A DNA stretch of 64,000 nucleotides, taken from positions 1 through 64,000 of the forward strand of contig NZ_JAUSTK010000007.1 in assembly GCF_030812855.1 (NCBI RefSeq). The letters run 5' to 3'. Under the pieces are notes generated by a model that saw only the letters and a program-made list of their open reading frames with translations, searched no databases and was not told the DNA's origin. Every line of letters begins with the position of its first letter. Position 1 is the first letter of the stretch. Both the position numbers and the translations under genes were made by a program. Below are positions 10,313 through 18,939 of this stretch, piece after piece. This stretch comes from Paenibacillus wynnii (GTDB lineage: Bacteria > Bacillota > Bacilli > Paenibacillales > Paenibacillaceae).

Positions 10313-10435
10313 CTCCTCTTAATTTATAGAATATGGCCTTTCGGAACCTCGTCTATCTTTTCGCCAAAGAACGATAAAATCCTTCTTTAAAAGTAAAATG
10401 ATTCCATGTCAATCTTCACTTTATTTTCACAATAA

Positions 10436-10738
10436 TTAATAAAAAAGAGCACTTATTACCGTCCCTTCACCCATTTGAGTGCTCACGTTAATCCGCCCAC
10501 CCATCGCTTGGACTAATTCCTTAGTTATAGCCATTCCGAGACCACTTCCTTCTATGGAGCTATCCGTATTCGTTCCCCGATAATAACGGTCAAACAAGCG
10601 TGCAATGGTCTGTTGATCCATCCCTTGACCGTTATCGCTGAAGTCTATGCGCCAACCTTTCTCTGGCAGTTCGATCAATTCAATAATCATCTCCGTACCT
10701 GGGGAATTATGAAAAATCGCATTGGCTATGATATTATC
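10436..10738 (-). pseudogene. Remnant of a sensor histidine kinase (C-terminal ATPase half)
   Basis: About 100 codons encode only the HATPase part of a sensor kinase: N box (DNIIANAIFHNSPGTE), G1 (DNGQGM), F box (RLFDRYYRG) and G2 (GSGLGMAI), ending at a normal stop. The HisKA domain, HAMP and membrane segments are missing, and the reading frame loses similarity exactly before the N-box aspartate at 10738. A short ATG lies just upstream but no ribosome binding site is evident. A kinase without its phospho-acceptor domain cannot work alone, so this is best read as a truncated gene. Confidence 0.85.
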
Positions 10739-10876
10739 TCCTCTGAGCCTCATATTCATTTTCAAGTATCTGCAGGAACGGACGAAAAACCGTTGACTAC
10801 CCTTCCTATCACTTTTAAGGATGGCTTGGAACCGATCCGCGGTGATATCGTATCAGGAACTATAGATAAACAATAA
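10739..10876 (+). pseudogene. Remnant of an M23-family metallopeptidase (C-terminal end)
   Basis: From 10739 the plus strand encodes SSEPHIHFQVS followed by LPITFKDG and a stop. The H-x-H motif with a short beta-strand tail is the last active-site block of LytM/M23 peptidoglycan endopeptidases (usual form GPHLHFEV). The frame upstream of 10739 belongs to the kinase remnant on the other strand. Everything N-terminal, including the zinc-binding HxxxD motif, is absent. Confidence 0.7.
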
Positions 10877-10891
10877 TGAAGAGGTGGAACA

Positions 10892-11656
10892 ATGAAGCCC
10901 ATTCCTAAGAAAAAGAAGTATACGACGAGCGGCAACATAGAATACGCGCAATCTGGTGAAGGCCTGCCTGCCGTAATTCTCATTAATGGAGGAAGCGGTC
11001 CGATTGAAGGCTGGTACAAAGTGTTCCATGAACTAGCTGAGCAGACAACGGTTTTCGCTTATAATCGATTTGGGGTAGGAGGCAGCGATAAGCCCTCCAC
11101 TCCTCAGCATGGAAATGCGATTGTGAGCTCACTCAGAGAATTGCTCAAGGAAGTAAACCTCCAGCCTCCTTATATTCTAGTTGGGCACTCTCTAGGGGGG
11201 TTATATGCTAACCTGTTTGCTAGGCAATATCCAAATGAAATAGCGGGAGTCGTGCTTCTGGATTCCAGCCACCCGCAAGATCTAAAAATTAATGAAACCC
11301 AAAGTGGATTCATCCGGGGCATTAATCGAATCCTTCAGAAATTCGATTCCTTCTCTTCCCATAAACAATGGAACGAGGTTCACTTTGTAGAAGAGACCGT
11401 GCAGCAAATCGGGCAGGCCGCCCCTTTCCCAGATGTCCCGTTATTTGTAGTATCTGGGGGCAAAAAACCACCAATGCTCCCAGAGCATGCCTATCAATTA
11501 AGAAAAGCCAATCAACTAGACTTTGTGCAGCTTAACCATCAGGGCAAACACATTATAGCTTCCCAAAGCGGACACTTTCCGCAGATGTCGGAGCCAGAAG
11601 TCGTAAAGCAGGCTATTCAGGAGTGCATTGCTAGGGTGAGAAAAAAAGACACTTGA
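10892..11656 (+). CDS. Alpha/beta hydrolase
   Basis: This 254-residue cytoplasmic alpha/beta-hydrolase fold protein has the oxyanion-hole region near ILINGGSG, the nucleophile elbow GHSLGG (serine at about residue 110), and a C-terminal catalytic histidine in SQSGHFPQ. The acid is probably in VLLDSSHP or the following loop. An AGAGGTGG ribosome binding site precedes the ATG. The substrate is unknown; the family includes esterases, haloperoxidase-like enzymes and lactonases. It starts 15 bp after the M23 remnant, so it may originally have been the second gene of that transcript and now depends on its own or a read-through promoter. Confidence 0.88.
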   Translation: MKPIPKKKKYTTSGNIEYAQSGEGLPAVILINGGSGPIEGWYKVFHELAEQTTVFAYNRFGVGGSDKPSTPQHGNAIVSSLRELLKEVNLQPPYILVGHSLGGLYANLFARQYPNEIAGVVLLDSSHPQDLKINETQSGFIRGINRILQKFDSFSSHKQWNEVHFVEETVQQIGQAAPFPDVPLFVVSGGKKPPMLPEHAYQLRKANQLDFVQLNHQGKHIIASQSGHFPQMSEPEVVKQAIQECIARVRKKDT

Positions 11657-11680
11657 GCGTCTGTGCTCAGTGTCTTTTCT
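11644..11680 (+). terminator. Rho-independent terminator of the alpha/beta hydrolase gene
   Basis: AAAAGACACTTGAGC and GCTCAGTGTCTTTT form a long stem with one bulged T. The left arm overlaps the end of the coding sequence. Confidence 0.85.
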
Positions 11681-11721
11681 CTATATCAACCTACCCACAA
11701 ACGTTTGTTTAAAAAGTGTGT

Positions 11722-12912
11722 CTATGAAACTGGATTCACAGTAGTAGCAGCGGTAGCAACATCCTGAGTCCTACCTTTTTTAACCCCAGAAGCTACCAAT
11801 ACAATAAGGAAAAAGACTGAAATCCCCCATAACACCTCTACGTTCATACTTCCCGTCTTAAATCCGCCGAAATACATGACCTCTCGAAGCCCTACTGCAA
11901 CAAATTTCAGTGGAACCCATGAGTATAGCCAATCCTGCGTCGCCTGCGTCAGAAATTCAGGTGCAATATTAAGCACCGGCATGGAGAAGAACATGAGAAG
12001 TACGAGGATTCCCATAGCAGGAAGGCCAATCCAGTTCAGTAACGACGATTGTATTAGGAAGAATGCCGAGCCAGCCAGCCAAAGGAATAACCAGGTATCT
12101 ACAGCATGTGTTAGCTCCATTCCATACCATGACGAAGCCATCCATACCAAGAACCCCGATACAGCCATTATTAAGACGAGTCCAACCCCTATCTGACTAA
12201 GAATAACAACCCATCTCCGAGTTCCCTTAGCAGCTACCTCCTTGGATATTATAAACAGCATTAACCCGGCTACCAAGCTGCCAATCCATTGGATCTGAGT
12301 CAGCATACCCGGTGCATTGCCACTCGCATTATTGATACCCACAGCATGGACCGTCTCTTCTTCTATAATTATTGGAGATAATAAAGCTTTAGCTGCTCCT
12401 ACCGTTATCTGCTCTGATTGCTGACTCATCAGTCCAAGCAACTGCGTAGACAACTCCAGGCTGACGCCCTTCATTGCAGCTCCAAGCATCTGCTTTACAG
12501 CGGACGAGGCTTGCGTATTCGCACCTTCATTCGTAATAATCTTCACTGTTGCCGGTTTAGGATCTGGACTAGCCAACGATAACATTCCGCTGCTGAGGTC
12601 TGCCGGCAGCACCAATGCCCCGTAATACTCTCGATGATCCAAGCCCGCTCTTACTTCCGACTCTGAACCAACAACCTTCCATACAATAGGAGCCTGATTA
12701 TTAGACAGTAACTTCTCCCTAATCTTCTCACCCACGGCTAGAGATTCACCTGTCGGCAGCCCTACCTGTTGATCTAGAACCACAATAGCAACCGGTAAAT
12801 TTTTGGGCTTTGCCCCGACAATCGACCCCATCATAGCAGCCCCAAAAACAACTAACACAACAAATACAGCGACTATCCCTATCCACAGCTTTTTTTGTTT
12901 TATGAGAGCCAT
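11722..12912 (-). CDS. YhgE/Pip-like ABC-2 type membrane protein
   Basis: This 396-residue protein has an N-terminal membrane segment (about 10-30), an extracytoplasmic region of about 180 residues, and five to six C-terminal membrane segments. This is the layout of YhgE/Pip and ABC-2 permease proteins (DUF3533-like). Such proteins act in drug or toxin resistance and in type VII secretion in relatives, and no ATPase subunit is adjacent here. It is divergent from a TetR regulator with a palindrome in the gap, which points to inducible efflux or export controlled by that regulator. Confidence 0.8.
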   Translation of the reverse strand: MALIKQKKLWIGIVAVFVVLVVFGAAMMGSIVGAKPKNLPVAIVVLDQQVGLPTGESLAVGEKIREKLLSNNQAPIVWKVVGSESEVRAGLDHREYYGALVLPADLSSGMLSLASPDPKPATVKIITNEGANTQASSAVKQMLGAAMKGVSLELSTQLLGLMSQQSEQITVGAAKALLSPIIIEEETVHAVGINNASGNAPGMLTQIQWIGSLVAGLMLFIISKEVAAKGTRRWVVILSQIGVGLVLIMAVSGFLVWMASSWYGMELTHAVDTWLFLWLAGSAFFLIQSSLLNWIGLPAMGILVLLMFFSMPVLNIAPEFLTQATQDWLYSWVPLKFVAVGLREVMYFGGFKTGSMNVEVLWGISVFFLIVLVASGVKKGRTQDVATAATTVNPVS

Positions 12913-12935
12913 TCCACTCTACCCCATCTCTATTT

Positions 12936-12958
12936 TTAATTAACAATATGTTGATTAA
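12936..12958. promoter_or_regulatory. Probable TetR operator
   Basis: TTAATTAACA, a 3-bp centre and TGTTGATTAA form an inverted repeat with 9 of 10 positions matched. It lies 24 bp upstream of the YhgE-like gene and between it and the TetR gene, as expected for the regulator's binding site. Confidence 0.6.
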
Positions 12959-13090
12959 TGACCATAGTGTTAATTATAATGAGAGTCATACGGAATACAA
13001 TAATCAGCTTTACCCCATTCTGTTAACTATTCAACACCACTCTGCAAAACTGTTCACTACCTCGAATAATTTAATCGAAAGGGGCTCCTT

Positions 13091-13738
13091 ATGTCTGAAA
13101 AAATGGATCGAAGACAAGCTCGAAGCAAACAATTAATGCGCGAGGCTCTCCTGTCGATTTTAGAAGAGAAAAGTATCGAAGGGATTACCGTTACTGACAT
13201 CGCGAACCGTGCAGATATTAACAGAGGAACCTTCTATCTGCATTATCGGGACGTAGCCGACATGCTGGACCAAATGAAGGATGAGGCTTTTGAGCAGATT
13301 CGGAATAGAATCCTGCAGCTTAATCCTAAGGAATTAATGGTTTATGCCGATCGAAATGAGCCCTACCCAAAGATAACCCTTATTTTCGAGGAGGTTGAAC
13401 GTCAGGCAGGATTTTTTAAGGTTATGTTCGGGCCTCATGGCGATGTTTCTTACATCAATCGGTTTAAGGCCTCAATGGAAACCCAAATTTTCAACAACCT
13501 TTCTTATGCGCAGCCTCAAGAGGAGAATCGATTAGTTCCTTTGGAATTCCTGATTTCTTATATGGCTTCAGCTAACTTGGGAGTAGTACTGCACTGGCTA
13601 CAATCAGGAATGAAGCAAACACCTCTCGAGCTTTCAGCTATAATGACAAACCTAATGAATTATGGCCCGCTTACTTCATCCGGACTAAGGATTGAAACCC
13701 CGAAGATAGAGTCGAGAAAACGGTCAAATCACATATGA
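13091..13738 (+). CDS. TetR/AcrR-family transcriptional regulator
   Basis: This 215-residue repressor-type protein has an N-terminal helix-turn-helix of TetR type (GITVTDIANRADINRGTFYLHY, split here for length; helix 3 is INRGTFYLHY). The C-terminal domain, about 150 residues, resembles the TetR_C_7 group often paired with YhgE/Pip proteins. An AAAGGGG ribosome binding site precedes the ATG. Its divergent position and the palindrome at 12936 suggest that it represses the neighbouring export gene and perhaps itself. Confidence 0.88.
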   Translation: MSEKMDRRQARSKQLMREALLSILEEKSIEGITVTDIANRADINRGTFYLHYRDVADMLDQMKDEAFEQIRNRILQLNPKELMVYADRNEPYPKITLIFEEVERQAGFFKVMFGPHGDVSYINRFKASMETQIFNNLSYAQPQEENRLVPLEFLISYMASANLGVVLHWLQSGMKQTPLELSAIMTNLMNYGPLTSSGLRIETPKIESRKRSNHI

Positions 13739-13827
13739 GTCATTACTTTTGGGCAGGGAATTGAACCGCAAACAGGTTCCGTATATGATAACTTTATAAT
13801 GTTTATTTAAGGGGAGGTTGCGTTTAC

Positions 13828-14361
13828 GTGGCAGTACTAATTAATGAGCAGATCCGGGCATCTGAGGTGGCGCTGACTGGACTCAGAGGAGAAAAGCTCG
13901 GCTTCGTGTCCAGAGAAGAGGCGCTGGCTATGGCCCGAGCCCAAGGGGTGGATTTGGTCTGCACCTCGCTGATGAGCAGTCCCCCGCCTTGCAGCTTAGT
14001 TGCCAAGGGTAAAGGAAAAGCGGTAGCTGGGAAGGAAGCAGCAGCTGGCAAGTCGGGTAAGTCGGGTAAGTCTGGCGCAGGACGGACTATGGGAGCCGGC
14101 GGCAAGGAGAAGGTCAAGGAGCTTCGCTTCACCGCCCATATCGAGGAGCATGATTACGACACGAAGCTCCGCCAGGCGGACAAGCATCTCCGTTCCGGCA
14201 AGCCGGTACAACTGGTCGTGAAAGCATCCGGCGCCAAAGAAGGACTCGCCGCCAAAGCCGTGCTGGAACGGCTGTTGGCCGATTTGAAAGAGGCGGGAGT
14301 GAAGGACTCCGGCATTCAGACGGGCGGCAAAGGCTCGCAGGTGAAACTAAATCCGCGCTGA
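13828..14361 (+). CDS. Divergent translation initiation factor IF-3 paralogue
   Basis: This 177-residue protein starts at GTG with GGGGAGG upstream. The N-domain keeps the IF-3 opening (LINEQIRASEV, then EEALAMARAQGVDLV) and the C-domain keeps VKELRF and IEEHDYDTKLRQADKHL. The canonical connecting region (normally KPPVCRIMDYGKFRYE) is replaced by SPPPC plus a low-complexity Gly/Lys/Ala/Ser linker with repeated SGK units. The arginine-rich block after the third C-domain strand is replaced by KASGAKEGLA. No rpmI or rplT genes follow, so this is not the housekeeping infC locus. It may be a specialised ribosome-binding factor. Its G+C content looks higher than its neighbours'. Confidence 0.85.
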   Translation: MAVLINEQIRASEVALTGLRGEKLGFVSREEALAMARAQGVDLVCTSLMSSPPPCSLVAKGKGKAVAGKEAAAGKSGKSGKSGAGRTMGAGGKEKVKELRFTAHIEEHDYDTKLRQADKHLRSGKPVQLVVKASGAKEGLAAKAVLERLLADLKEAGVKDSGIQTGGKGSQVKLNPR

Positions 14362-14413
14362 ATCAGGCGTCCCTGTAAGTTTTACCTCTTCTTAAATATT
14401 TTTGTTTACTTCC

Positions 14414-15094
14414 TTATTGTGCATAATCCCCGGTGTAGTTGATGAGAGAAACATCCATAACTCCATCCAGAACGGATAAATCATGGACGAATGCGGTGTT
14501 GTCATCCCGTAGTCTAAGCTCAACAGTCATTTCTACATAGTCTTTGCGTACGGTCTTAGATTTCAGGGTGTAAACCAATTTTTGCAATTGAACCCTTACG
14601 GATGCAGTAGCGCTATCGGAATGACGGATAATCAATAGATATTGCTGCTCACGGATTTTGTGGCGGGAGAGCCATATTAGTGTTAGCCCGATTACAAGCG
14701 AGCCGATAAGGGCGAGGGGGTAAAGCTTGGCTCCTGTGGCGATGCCTCCGGCAATGGCCCAGAACATATACACGATATCCAGGGGATCCTTGACTGCGGT
14801 ACGGAAACGCACAATACTGAGCGCCCCGACCATCCCGAGGGACAGTACAATATTGGAGCTGATCGTCATTATAACCATGCTTGTAATCATGCACATAAGT
14901 ACAAAAGCAGCATTGTAATTATAGCTGTATACAACTCCGCGAAACGTTTTGCGGTAGATGAAGAAGATGAACATCCCGATTCCCAGAGAAGCGGCGAGTC
15001 CAAGCACCACATCGATATATGAAATCGTGCGGAAGGCATCGAGATGAGTGACACTTTTTTTAAATAAATCCTGGAAGTTAAGATTCTCGTTCAT
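14414..15094 (-). CDS. DUF4956 membrane protein, last gene of the Pel operon
   Basis: This 226-residue protein has four membrane segments in its first 150 residues, with the conserved stretch LSLGMVGALSIVRFRTAVKD typical of DUF4956 proteins, and a cytoplasmic C-terminal domain of about 75 residues with a ferredoxin-like pattern. From memory, DUF4956 proteins are commonly encoded beside VTC-domain and CotH proteins, as here. The biochemical role is unknown. It starts 16 bp after the VTC gene, so it is co-transcribed with the exopolysaccharide genes. Confidence 0.85.
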   Translation of the reverse strand: MNENLNFQDLFKKSVTHLDAFRTISYIDVVLGLAASLGIGMFIFFIYRKTFRGVVYSYNYNAAFVLMCMITSMVIMTISSNIVLSLGMVGALSIVRFRTAVKDPLDIVYMFWAIAGGIATGAKLYPLALIGSLVIGLTLIWLSRHKIREQQYLLIIRHSDSATASVRVQLQKLVYTLKSKTVRKDYVEMTVELRLRDDNTAFVHDLSVLDGVMDVSLINYTGDYAQ

Positions 15095-15110
15095 TCTAAT
15101 GCGGGTCCCC

Positions 15111-15821
15111 TTATCGTTTGAAATGAAGCATGTTCGCTTCTCGGCAAATCACATATTTAGAAATGGTGGAGCGGTTACTTAACGTCGGGCTAGCAGCAAA
15201 ACGTATATCTTCAGCAAGGAAGTTATTGTACTTCATTTCAAGGATTGTTTGTGCCGGGTCCAGCGTTTCCTTCAAAATAAGCCCGGGATAGAAAAGATCA
15301 ATGCTGTTCACGCCGGCAACAAGCCTTTTGTCAAACGTGATCCGCACGTCTCCATGATCATACACATAGGCCTCCCGTAAATAGTCGACTATGGTGATCG
15401 GACGGTAGCCCCTATGTGCCAGTGCCAAGTAGAATTCCCGGATTAGGGAAGAGGTTGATCCATCAACTGCCGAATAATCACCCTGTAATATAGCTTCATA
15501 CTGCATACGCGTCAGTGGAGCACTTTCCTTATGCACATAGTCTCCGAATTTGCTTTTGCGCTCGAGCTTGATCGTATGATCGCTTCCATTATAAATGCGG
15601 ATCCTGAACTTTTCCCGTGAAAAGATCCCGTTAACCTTGTCATACAGCGCATAATCCACGGGGCTGTCGAAATACAGACTTCGGATTCCATATCCTTCAG
15701 GGCTTCGGGAATGCGAATCAAGCGGAAGCAAAGCCGAGACGCGCTGACGGATCGACAAATACTCATGAGGGTGCAGGTAATATTTATACTCATGCCGGAG
15801 CGGGCGTCCCCTAAATTCCAT
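15111..15821 (-). CDS. VTC-domain protein (polyphosphate-polymerase-like)
   Basis: This 236-residue protein has a VTC-domain tunnel-fold pattern: basic residues near the N-terminus (RHEYKYYL), strand motifs RSLYFDS and FRIRIYNG, the lysine/arginine pair IKLERKSK, RPITIVDYLREAY, and the C-terminal ILEMKYN. In yeast Vtc4 this fold polymerises ATP gamma-phosphate into polyphosphate. The charged tunnel residues R-x-K, E-R-K and E-K are retained here. The start is ATG, 2 bp downstream of the preceding gene's stop. Linkage to CotH and DUF4956 suggests nucleotide- or phosphate-dependent modification at the membrane. Confidence 0.88.
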   Translation of the reverse strand: MEFRGRPLRHEYKYYLHPHEYLSIRQRVSALLPLDSHSRSPEGYGIRSLYFDSPVDYALYDKVNGIFSREKFRIRIYNGSDHTIKLERKSKFGDYVHKESAPLTRMQYEAILQGDYSAVDGSTSSLIREFYLALAHRGYRPITIVDYLREAYVYDHGDVRITFDKRLVAGVNSIDLFYPGLILKETLDPAQTILEMKYNNFLAEDIRFAASPTLSNRSTISKYVICREANMLHFKR

Positions 15822-15822
15822 C

Positions 15823-18800
15823 TTAGTTCACCTTAACCTCTCTGACACCGTAATAAGGAAGATTCTCCTCGTCAAAATAAATATCGAATGCTACCTGCGA
15901 GTGACCGTTGCCATCGCTAACGGTTGCCTTCCAGTAATAAGTGCCCCGCAACAGATCGCCGAACTTCAATGTGGTATTTGGGGTACTGACCTTTTTTACG
16001 ATATTGGTGAATTGCGGGTCTTTGGCCAAAGAGAATTCGTACTGAAGGTTGTCCCCCTGCAGATCGAAAGAGGTATCCCAGTTGAAAGTAGTTGTGGTTC
16101 CTTCCTGTTGAAGGTCACCCAGATAGAAAGGCTTGGGCTTCTCTATATCTTCTTTAAACCGTTTCATAGAGCGAAGCGGAACCTCACTAATCGCTTTCAC
16201 GTCTTCGGATATCTCAGCGACGGGAATAGGGAAGAAGTTCCGATCAGGATTTTGGTTTGAAAACTTCTCAGTAATCGGGTAGTACAGGGCGATTTGCTTA
16301 GTAAGGGTATCGCTGTTGATATAATCCCGGTACAACTCGTCTATCTTATCCTTGAGAAGCTGAACATTCTCCTGGCTTCGAAAGAAACGGTTATGAAGTT
16401 TTACGCCCCAGTAATTACTGATGCCGCTGTTATACGGCCCAATACTGTTTACATTCCTCTGACGTTCCCAGCCCCCGTCATAATCCCAGGGAAGGAAGTA
16501 CCACTTGTCGGTGTTCAAAGGTGAAAATAGCAGAAAATTTTGAGCATTCGTATCCATGTTGTCCATTAGGATATTGGAAGCCATCCAAGTTAGATAGTTA
16601 TCAAGGTCGAAGTGCTTGCTTACCACCTCATTGATCGGCATGGATAAATTATTTACATCGTCCAGCATGGCCAACAGCTTGGTGTGATCTTCCCGACCGT
16701 TGATTTCCAGGTGGGTCTCGAATTTCGCCTTGTCATAGGTCGGATCGTCCTGCGCCTTCAAGTCCTCGGGATAACGGAGAAATTCGAACATAGTAGCTTT
16801 GTATAGCTGCCCGTAGGGATCCAGCCAATGGTTCTTGAGAAACTTCTTGTTGGGCTGCTCTATCTGGGTATACAGACCGTAATCAACATATTTCACAGAG
16901 GCGGTTGTTCCGCCCTCGCTCATATCCTTCACGTATAAATGTACGAATCGGGTACGTAGGCTGGTCATATTCGGCATAGCCTCGAATATATCGAAGCTGA
17001 GCTTGTTTCGCAGCCGGGAAGGGTCATGGGAATGTTTATTAAGATTCAATGTACTTTGGTCATTCCATACTCCCGCTTGATCTAACAGCTTGATCTTGTA
17101 GGAACGCTGGGAAGTATACCGAGCCGTTTTACCCCTTAGTGAGATATTAGCGTTTGCCTCCGTTGACGAATAGCCGAAGAAACCGGGCTTCGGTCCACTG
17201 CCATCCGCAGCCCCTTCCTGCAGAATGACCTTCATTGACCCTTCATCCATCCGATTGACGATCCGGTTCAATTGATACCAATCAAGAGGCGTTTCCGATC
17301 CGGTTTTCTCATCGGCTAGTACAGTCATGTAGAGCGTATCAACATTCGTGTCATGGTCTCGTTCATAGATGCGCTTATCTTCGGATAGCTTATCCTCCGT
17401 CACTGTAGAGGAAGTAACCGTATCCGGTGTGGCACCCTGGTTTACTGTTGTAGCCGCAGGGCTGCTGGTACAGGAAGACAACACAATCGCTGCAGCGATC
17501 AGACCCAGTGTCATTGACGCAGTGCTTGAAAGCGGGAGACGCTTGCGTTTTGGCCGCGTGGTCATAAGCGGCTGAGCACAGAACGTATGGTAATCAATGC
17601 TGCGGACATAACGTATTAGTCGGATTAAAGCTAGCAGCAGCACCACAAATGAGGCGCAAAGCATACCGTAGCCATGGTATTCATACAGCATAGAGAGTGT
17701 ACTAAGGGCAACATTAAGGAAGAGATAAATACCGCTAATCATAAAAACACCTTTGCGGTCATCGTAATACAACAAGAGCAGCAGGATGACAAACGTGATG
17801 ATAAACAGGTAATAACCTAATAGAAGAATGATAAACACATCCAATTGCTCCATACTGAAACCCACCATAGGAAGCAGCTTGATTCCTAGCGCTAGAGAGA
17901 TAACGCTGAACATAAGTTGAATTTCCATCAGAAAGGTCAGCTCTTTAATCAGTGAGCGCTGCATTTCGCCGCGGGCCTCCGAGATCTCCTTCCATGTTCC
18001 GCTCTGCCGAATCAAATCGTAATAACCCCTGAATTTCTCGTAAAAGTTCGTTTCTACAGCAACCGTAAAGACGATTAAAGTTGGAATGACGCTTAGGTAA
18101 GCGTAGAAGACCGGTGTATCGTAAAAAGGAGAGATGAGATATCGGCCGGCTACCAACTTATGATAAGGGCCAAACCAGTACACAAAGCTATGCATGTACA
18201 CACCGGCGTACAGAAATGTCCCTATGCCGAGCAGAGTGGGATATTTTCGGAAATAGGAAAGAAAGCTGAAAAACAAACGGGCATCTCTGCTCGGAAAGAC
18301 CTGTTCAAAGTGACGATTCGTCAGCACCAATACAAGAAAAAAACCTGCATCCACTGCAGCGATCATACCCGCCGCTGTCTGATGTGTCGTCAACTCGCTT
18401 ACCACCCAAGCTCCAATAGCCGCGGTACAGGCGCCGATCAGAAAGCTGCGAAATATACGCTTGTAATCCTTGAGTGCCGTAAGATGAACCGACTGTATCC
18501 AGATCAGAATCAGCTCCATGAACAAGAAAAACGCAAATACCTTATACATGTAGCCTGCTTCCACCCCCTTCAGAAACAGCAGGGCCGCCACTGCGCCACC
18601 CGGCAGACATATCGCAGCAGCTCCGTAATAGGAGGAGAGGGCATGCTCATATTTTTTCTGAAACAGCATATCTGCCAGAAACCGGGTCAGCACCATGGAG
18701 ACACCGCCGGTAATCAGTACGGAAAAAATAAAGGCATACACAATGGTTGAAAAAAAGAGTTCACGCTCTAAGTAAGCAGCACCAGAGAACGTCATTAGAT

Positions 18801-18939
18801 ACTGAATTCCGGCTACCATAGCCATACATAACACCATAGGACCTATGGTCGACATGGAGGAATAGGCATAAGCCCGAAAATGATGGAGCAGTCCGTGCTC
18901 ACGGTAAAGCTTCCTTAATTCAAAGCCGATACCTGCCAT
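15823..18939 (-). CDS. pelG: PelG exporter fused to a CotH-like kinase domain
   Basis: This 1038-residue fusion has a PelG-type polysaccharide transporter at residues 1-455: start MAGIGFELRKLYRE, then about 12 membrane segments of the MOP flippase type. A further hydrophobic segment (about 473-488) ends in a lipobox-like LSSC with Cys490, followed by a Ser/Thr-rich linker. A CotH kinase domain spans about 530-860, with LRGKTARYTS, SYKIKLLD (putative ATP lysine), NKHSHDPSRLRNKLS, NMDTNAQNF (catalytic loop) and LPWDYDGGWE (metal-binding aspartates 819 and 821). A fibronectin-like tail lies at about 935-1038. Its start overlaps pelF by 25 bp. The lipobox suggests fusion of a formerly separate lipoprotein. 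CotH phosphorylates spore-coat proteins in Bacillus; here the substrate would be extracytoplasmic. Confidence 0.93.
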   Translation of the reverse strand: MAGIGFELRKLYREHGLLHHFRAYAYSSMSTIGPMVLCMAMVAGIQYLMTFSGAAYLERELFFSTIVYAFIFSVLITGGVSMVLTRFLADMLFQKKYEHALSSYYGAAAICLPGGAVAALLFLKGVEAGYMYKVFAFFLFMELILIWIQSVHLTALKDYKRIFRSFLIGACTAAIGAWVVSELTTHQTAAGMIAAVDAGFFLVLVLTNRHFEQVFPSRDARLFFSFLSYFRKYPTLLGIGTFLYAGVYMHSFVYWFGPYHKLVAGRYLISPFYDTPVFYAYLSVIPTLIVFTVAVETNFYEKFRGYYDLIRQSGTWKEISEARGEMQRSLIKELTFLMEIQLMFSVISLALGIKLLPMVGFSMEQLDVFIILLLGYYLFIITFVILLLLLYYDDRKGVFMISGIYLFLNVALSTLSMLYEYHGYGMLCASFVVLLLALIRLIRYVRSIDYHTFCAQPLMTTRPKRKRLPLSSTASMTLGLIAAAIVLSSCTSSPAATTVNQGATPDTVTSSTVTEDKLSEDKRIYERDHDTNVDTLYMTVLADEKTGSETPLDWYQLNRIVNRMDEGSMKVILQEGAADGSGPKPGFFGYSSTEANANISLRGKTARYTSQRSYKIKLLDQAGVWNDQSTLNLNKHSHDPSRLRNKLSFDIFEAMPNMTSLRTRFVHLYVKDMSEGGTTASVKYVDYGLYTQIEQPNKKFLKNHWLDPYGQLYKATMFEFLRYPEDLKAQDDPTYDKAKFETHLEINGREDHTKLLAMLDDVNNLSMPINEVVSKHFDLDNYLTWMASNILMDNMDTNAQNFLLFSPLNTDKWYFLPWDYDGGWERQRNVNSIGPYNSGISNYWGVKLHNRFFRSQENVQLLKDKIDELYRDYINSDTLTKQIALYYPITEKFSNQNPDRNFFPIPVAEISEDVKAISEVPLRSMKRFKEDIEKPKPFYLGDLQQEGTTTTFNWDTSFDLQGDNLQYEFSLAKDPQFTNIVKKVSTPNTTLKFGDLLRGTYYWKATVSDGNGHSQVAFDIYFDEENLPYYGVREVKVN

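Noticed and set aside
18160..18750. 196-codon plus-strand reading frame
   Set aside because: It lies antisense within the PelG part of the fusion gene, is rich in Lys/His/Gln, and has no ribosome binding site or domain.
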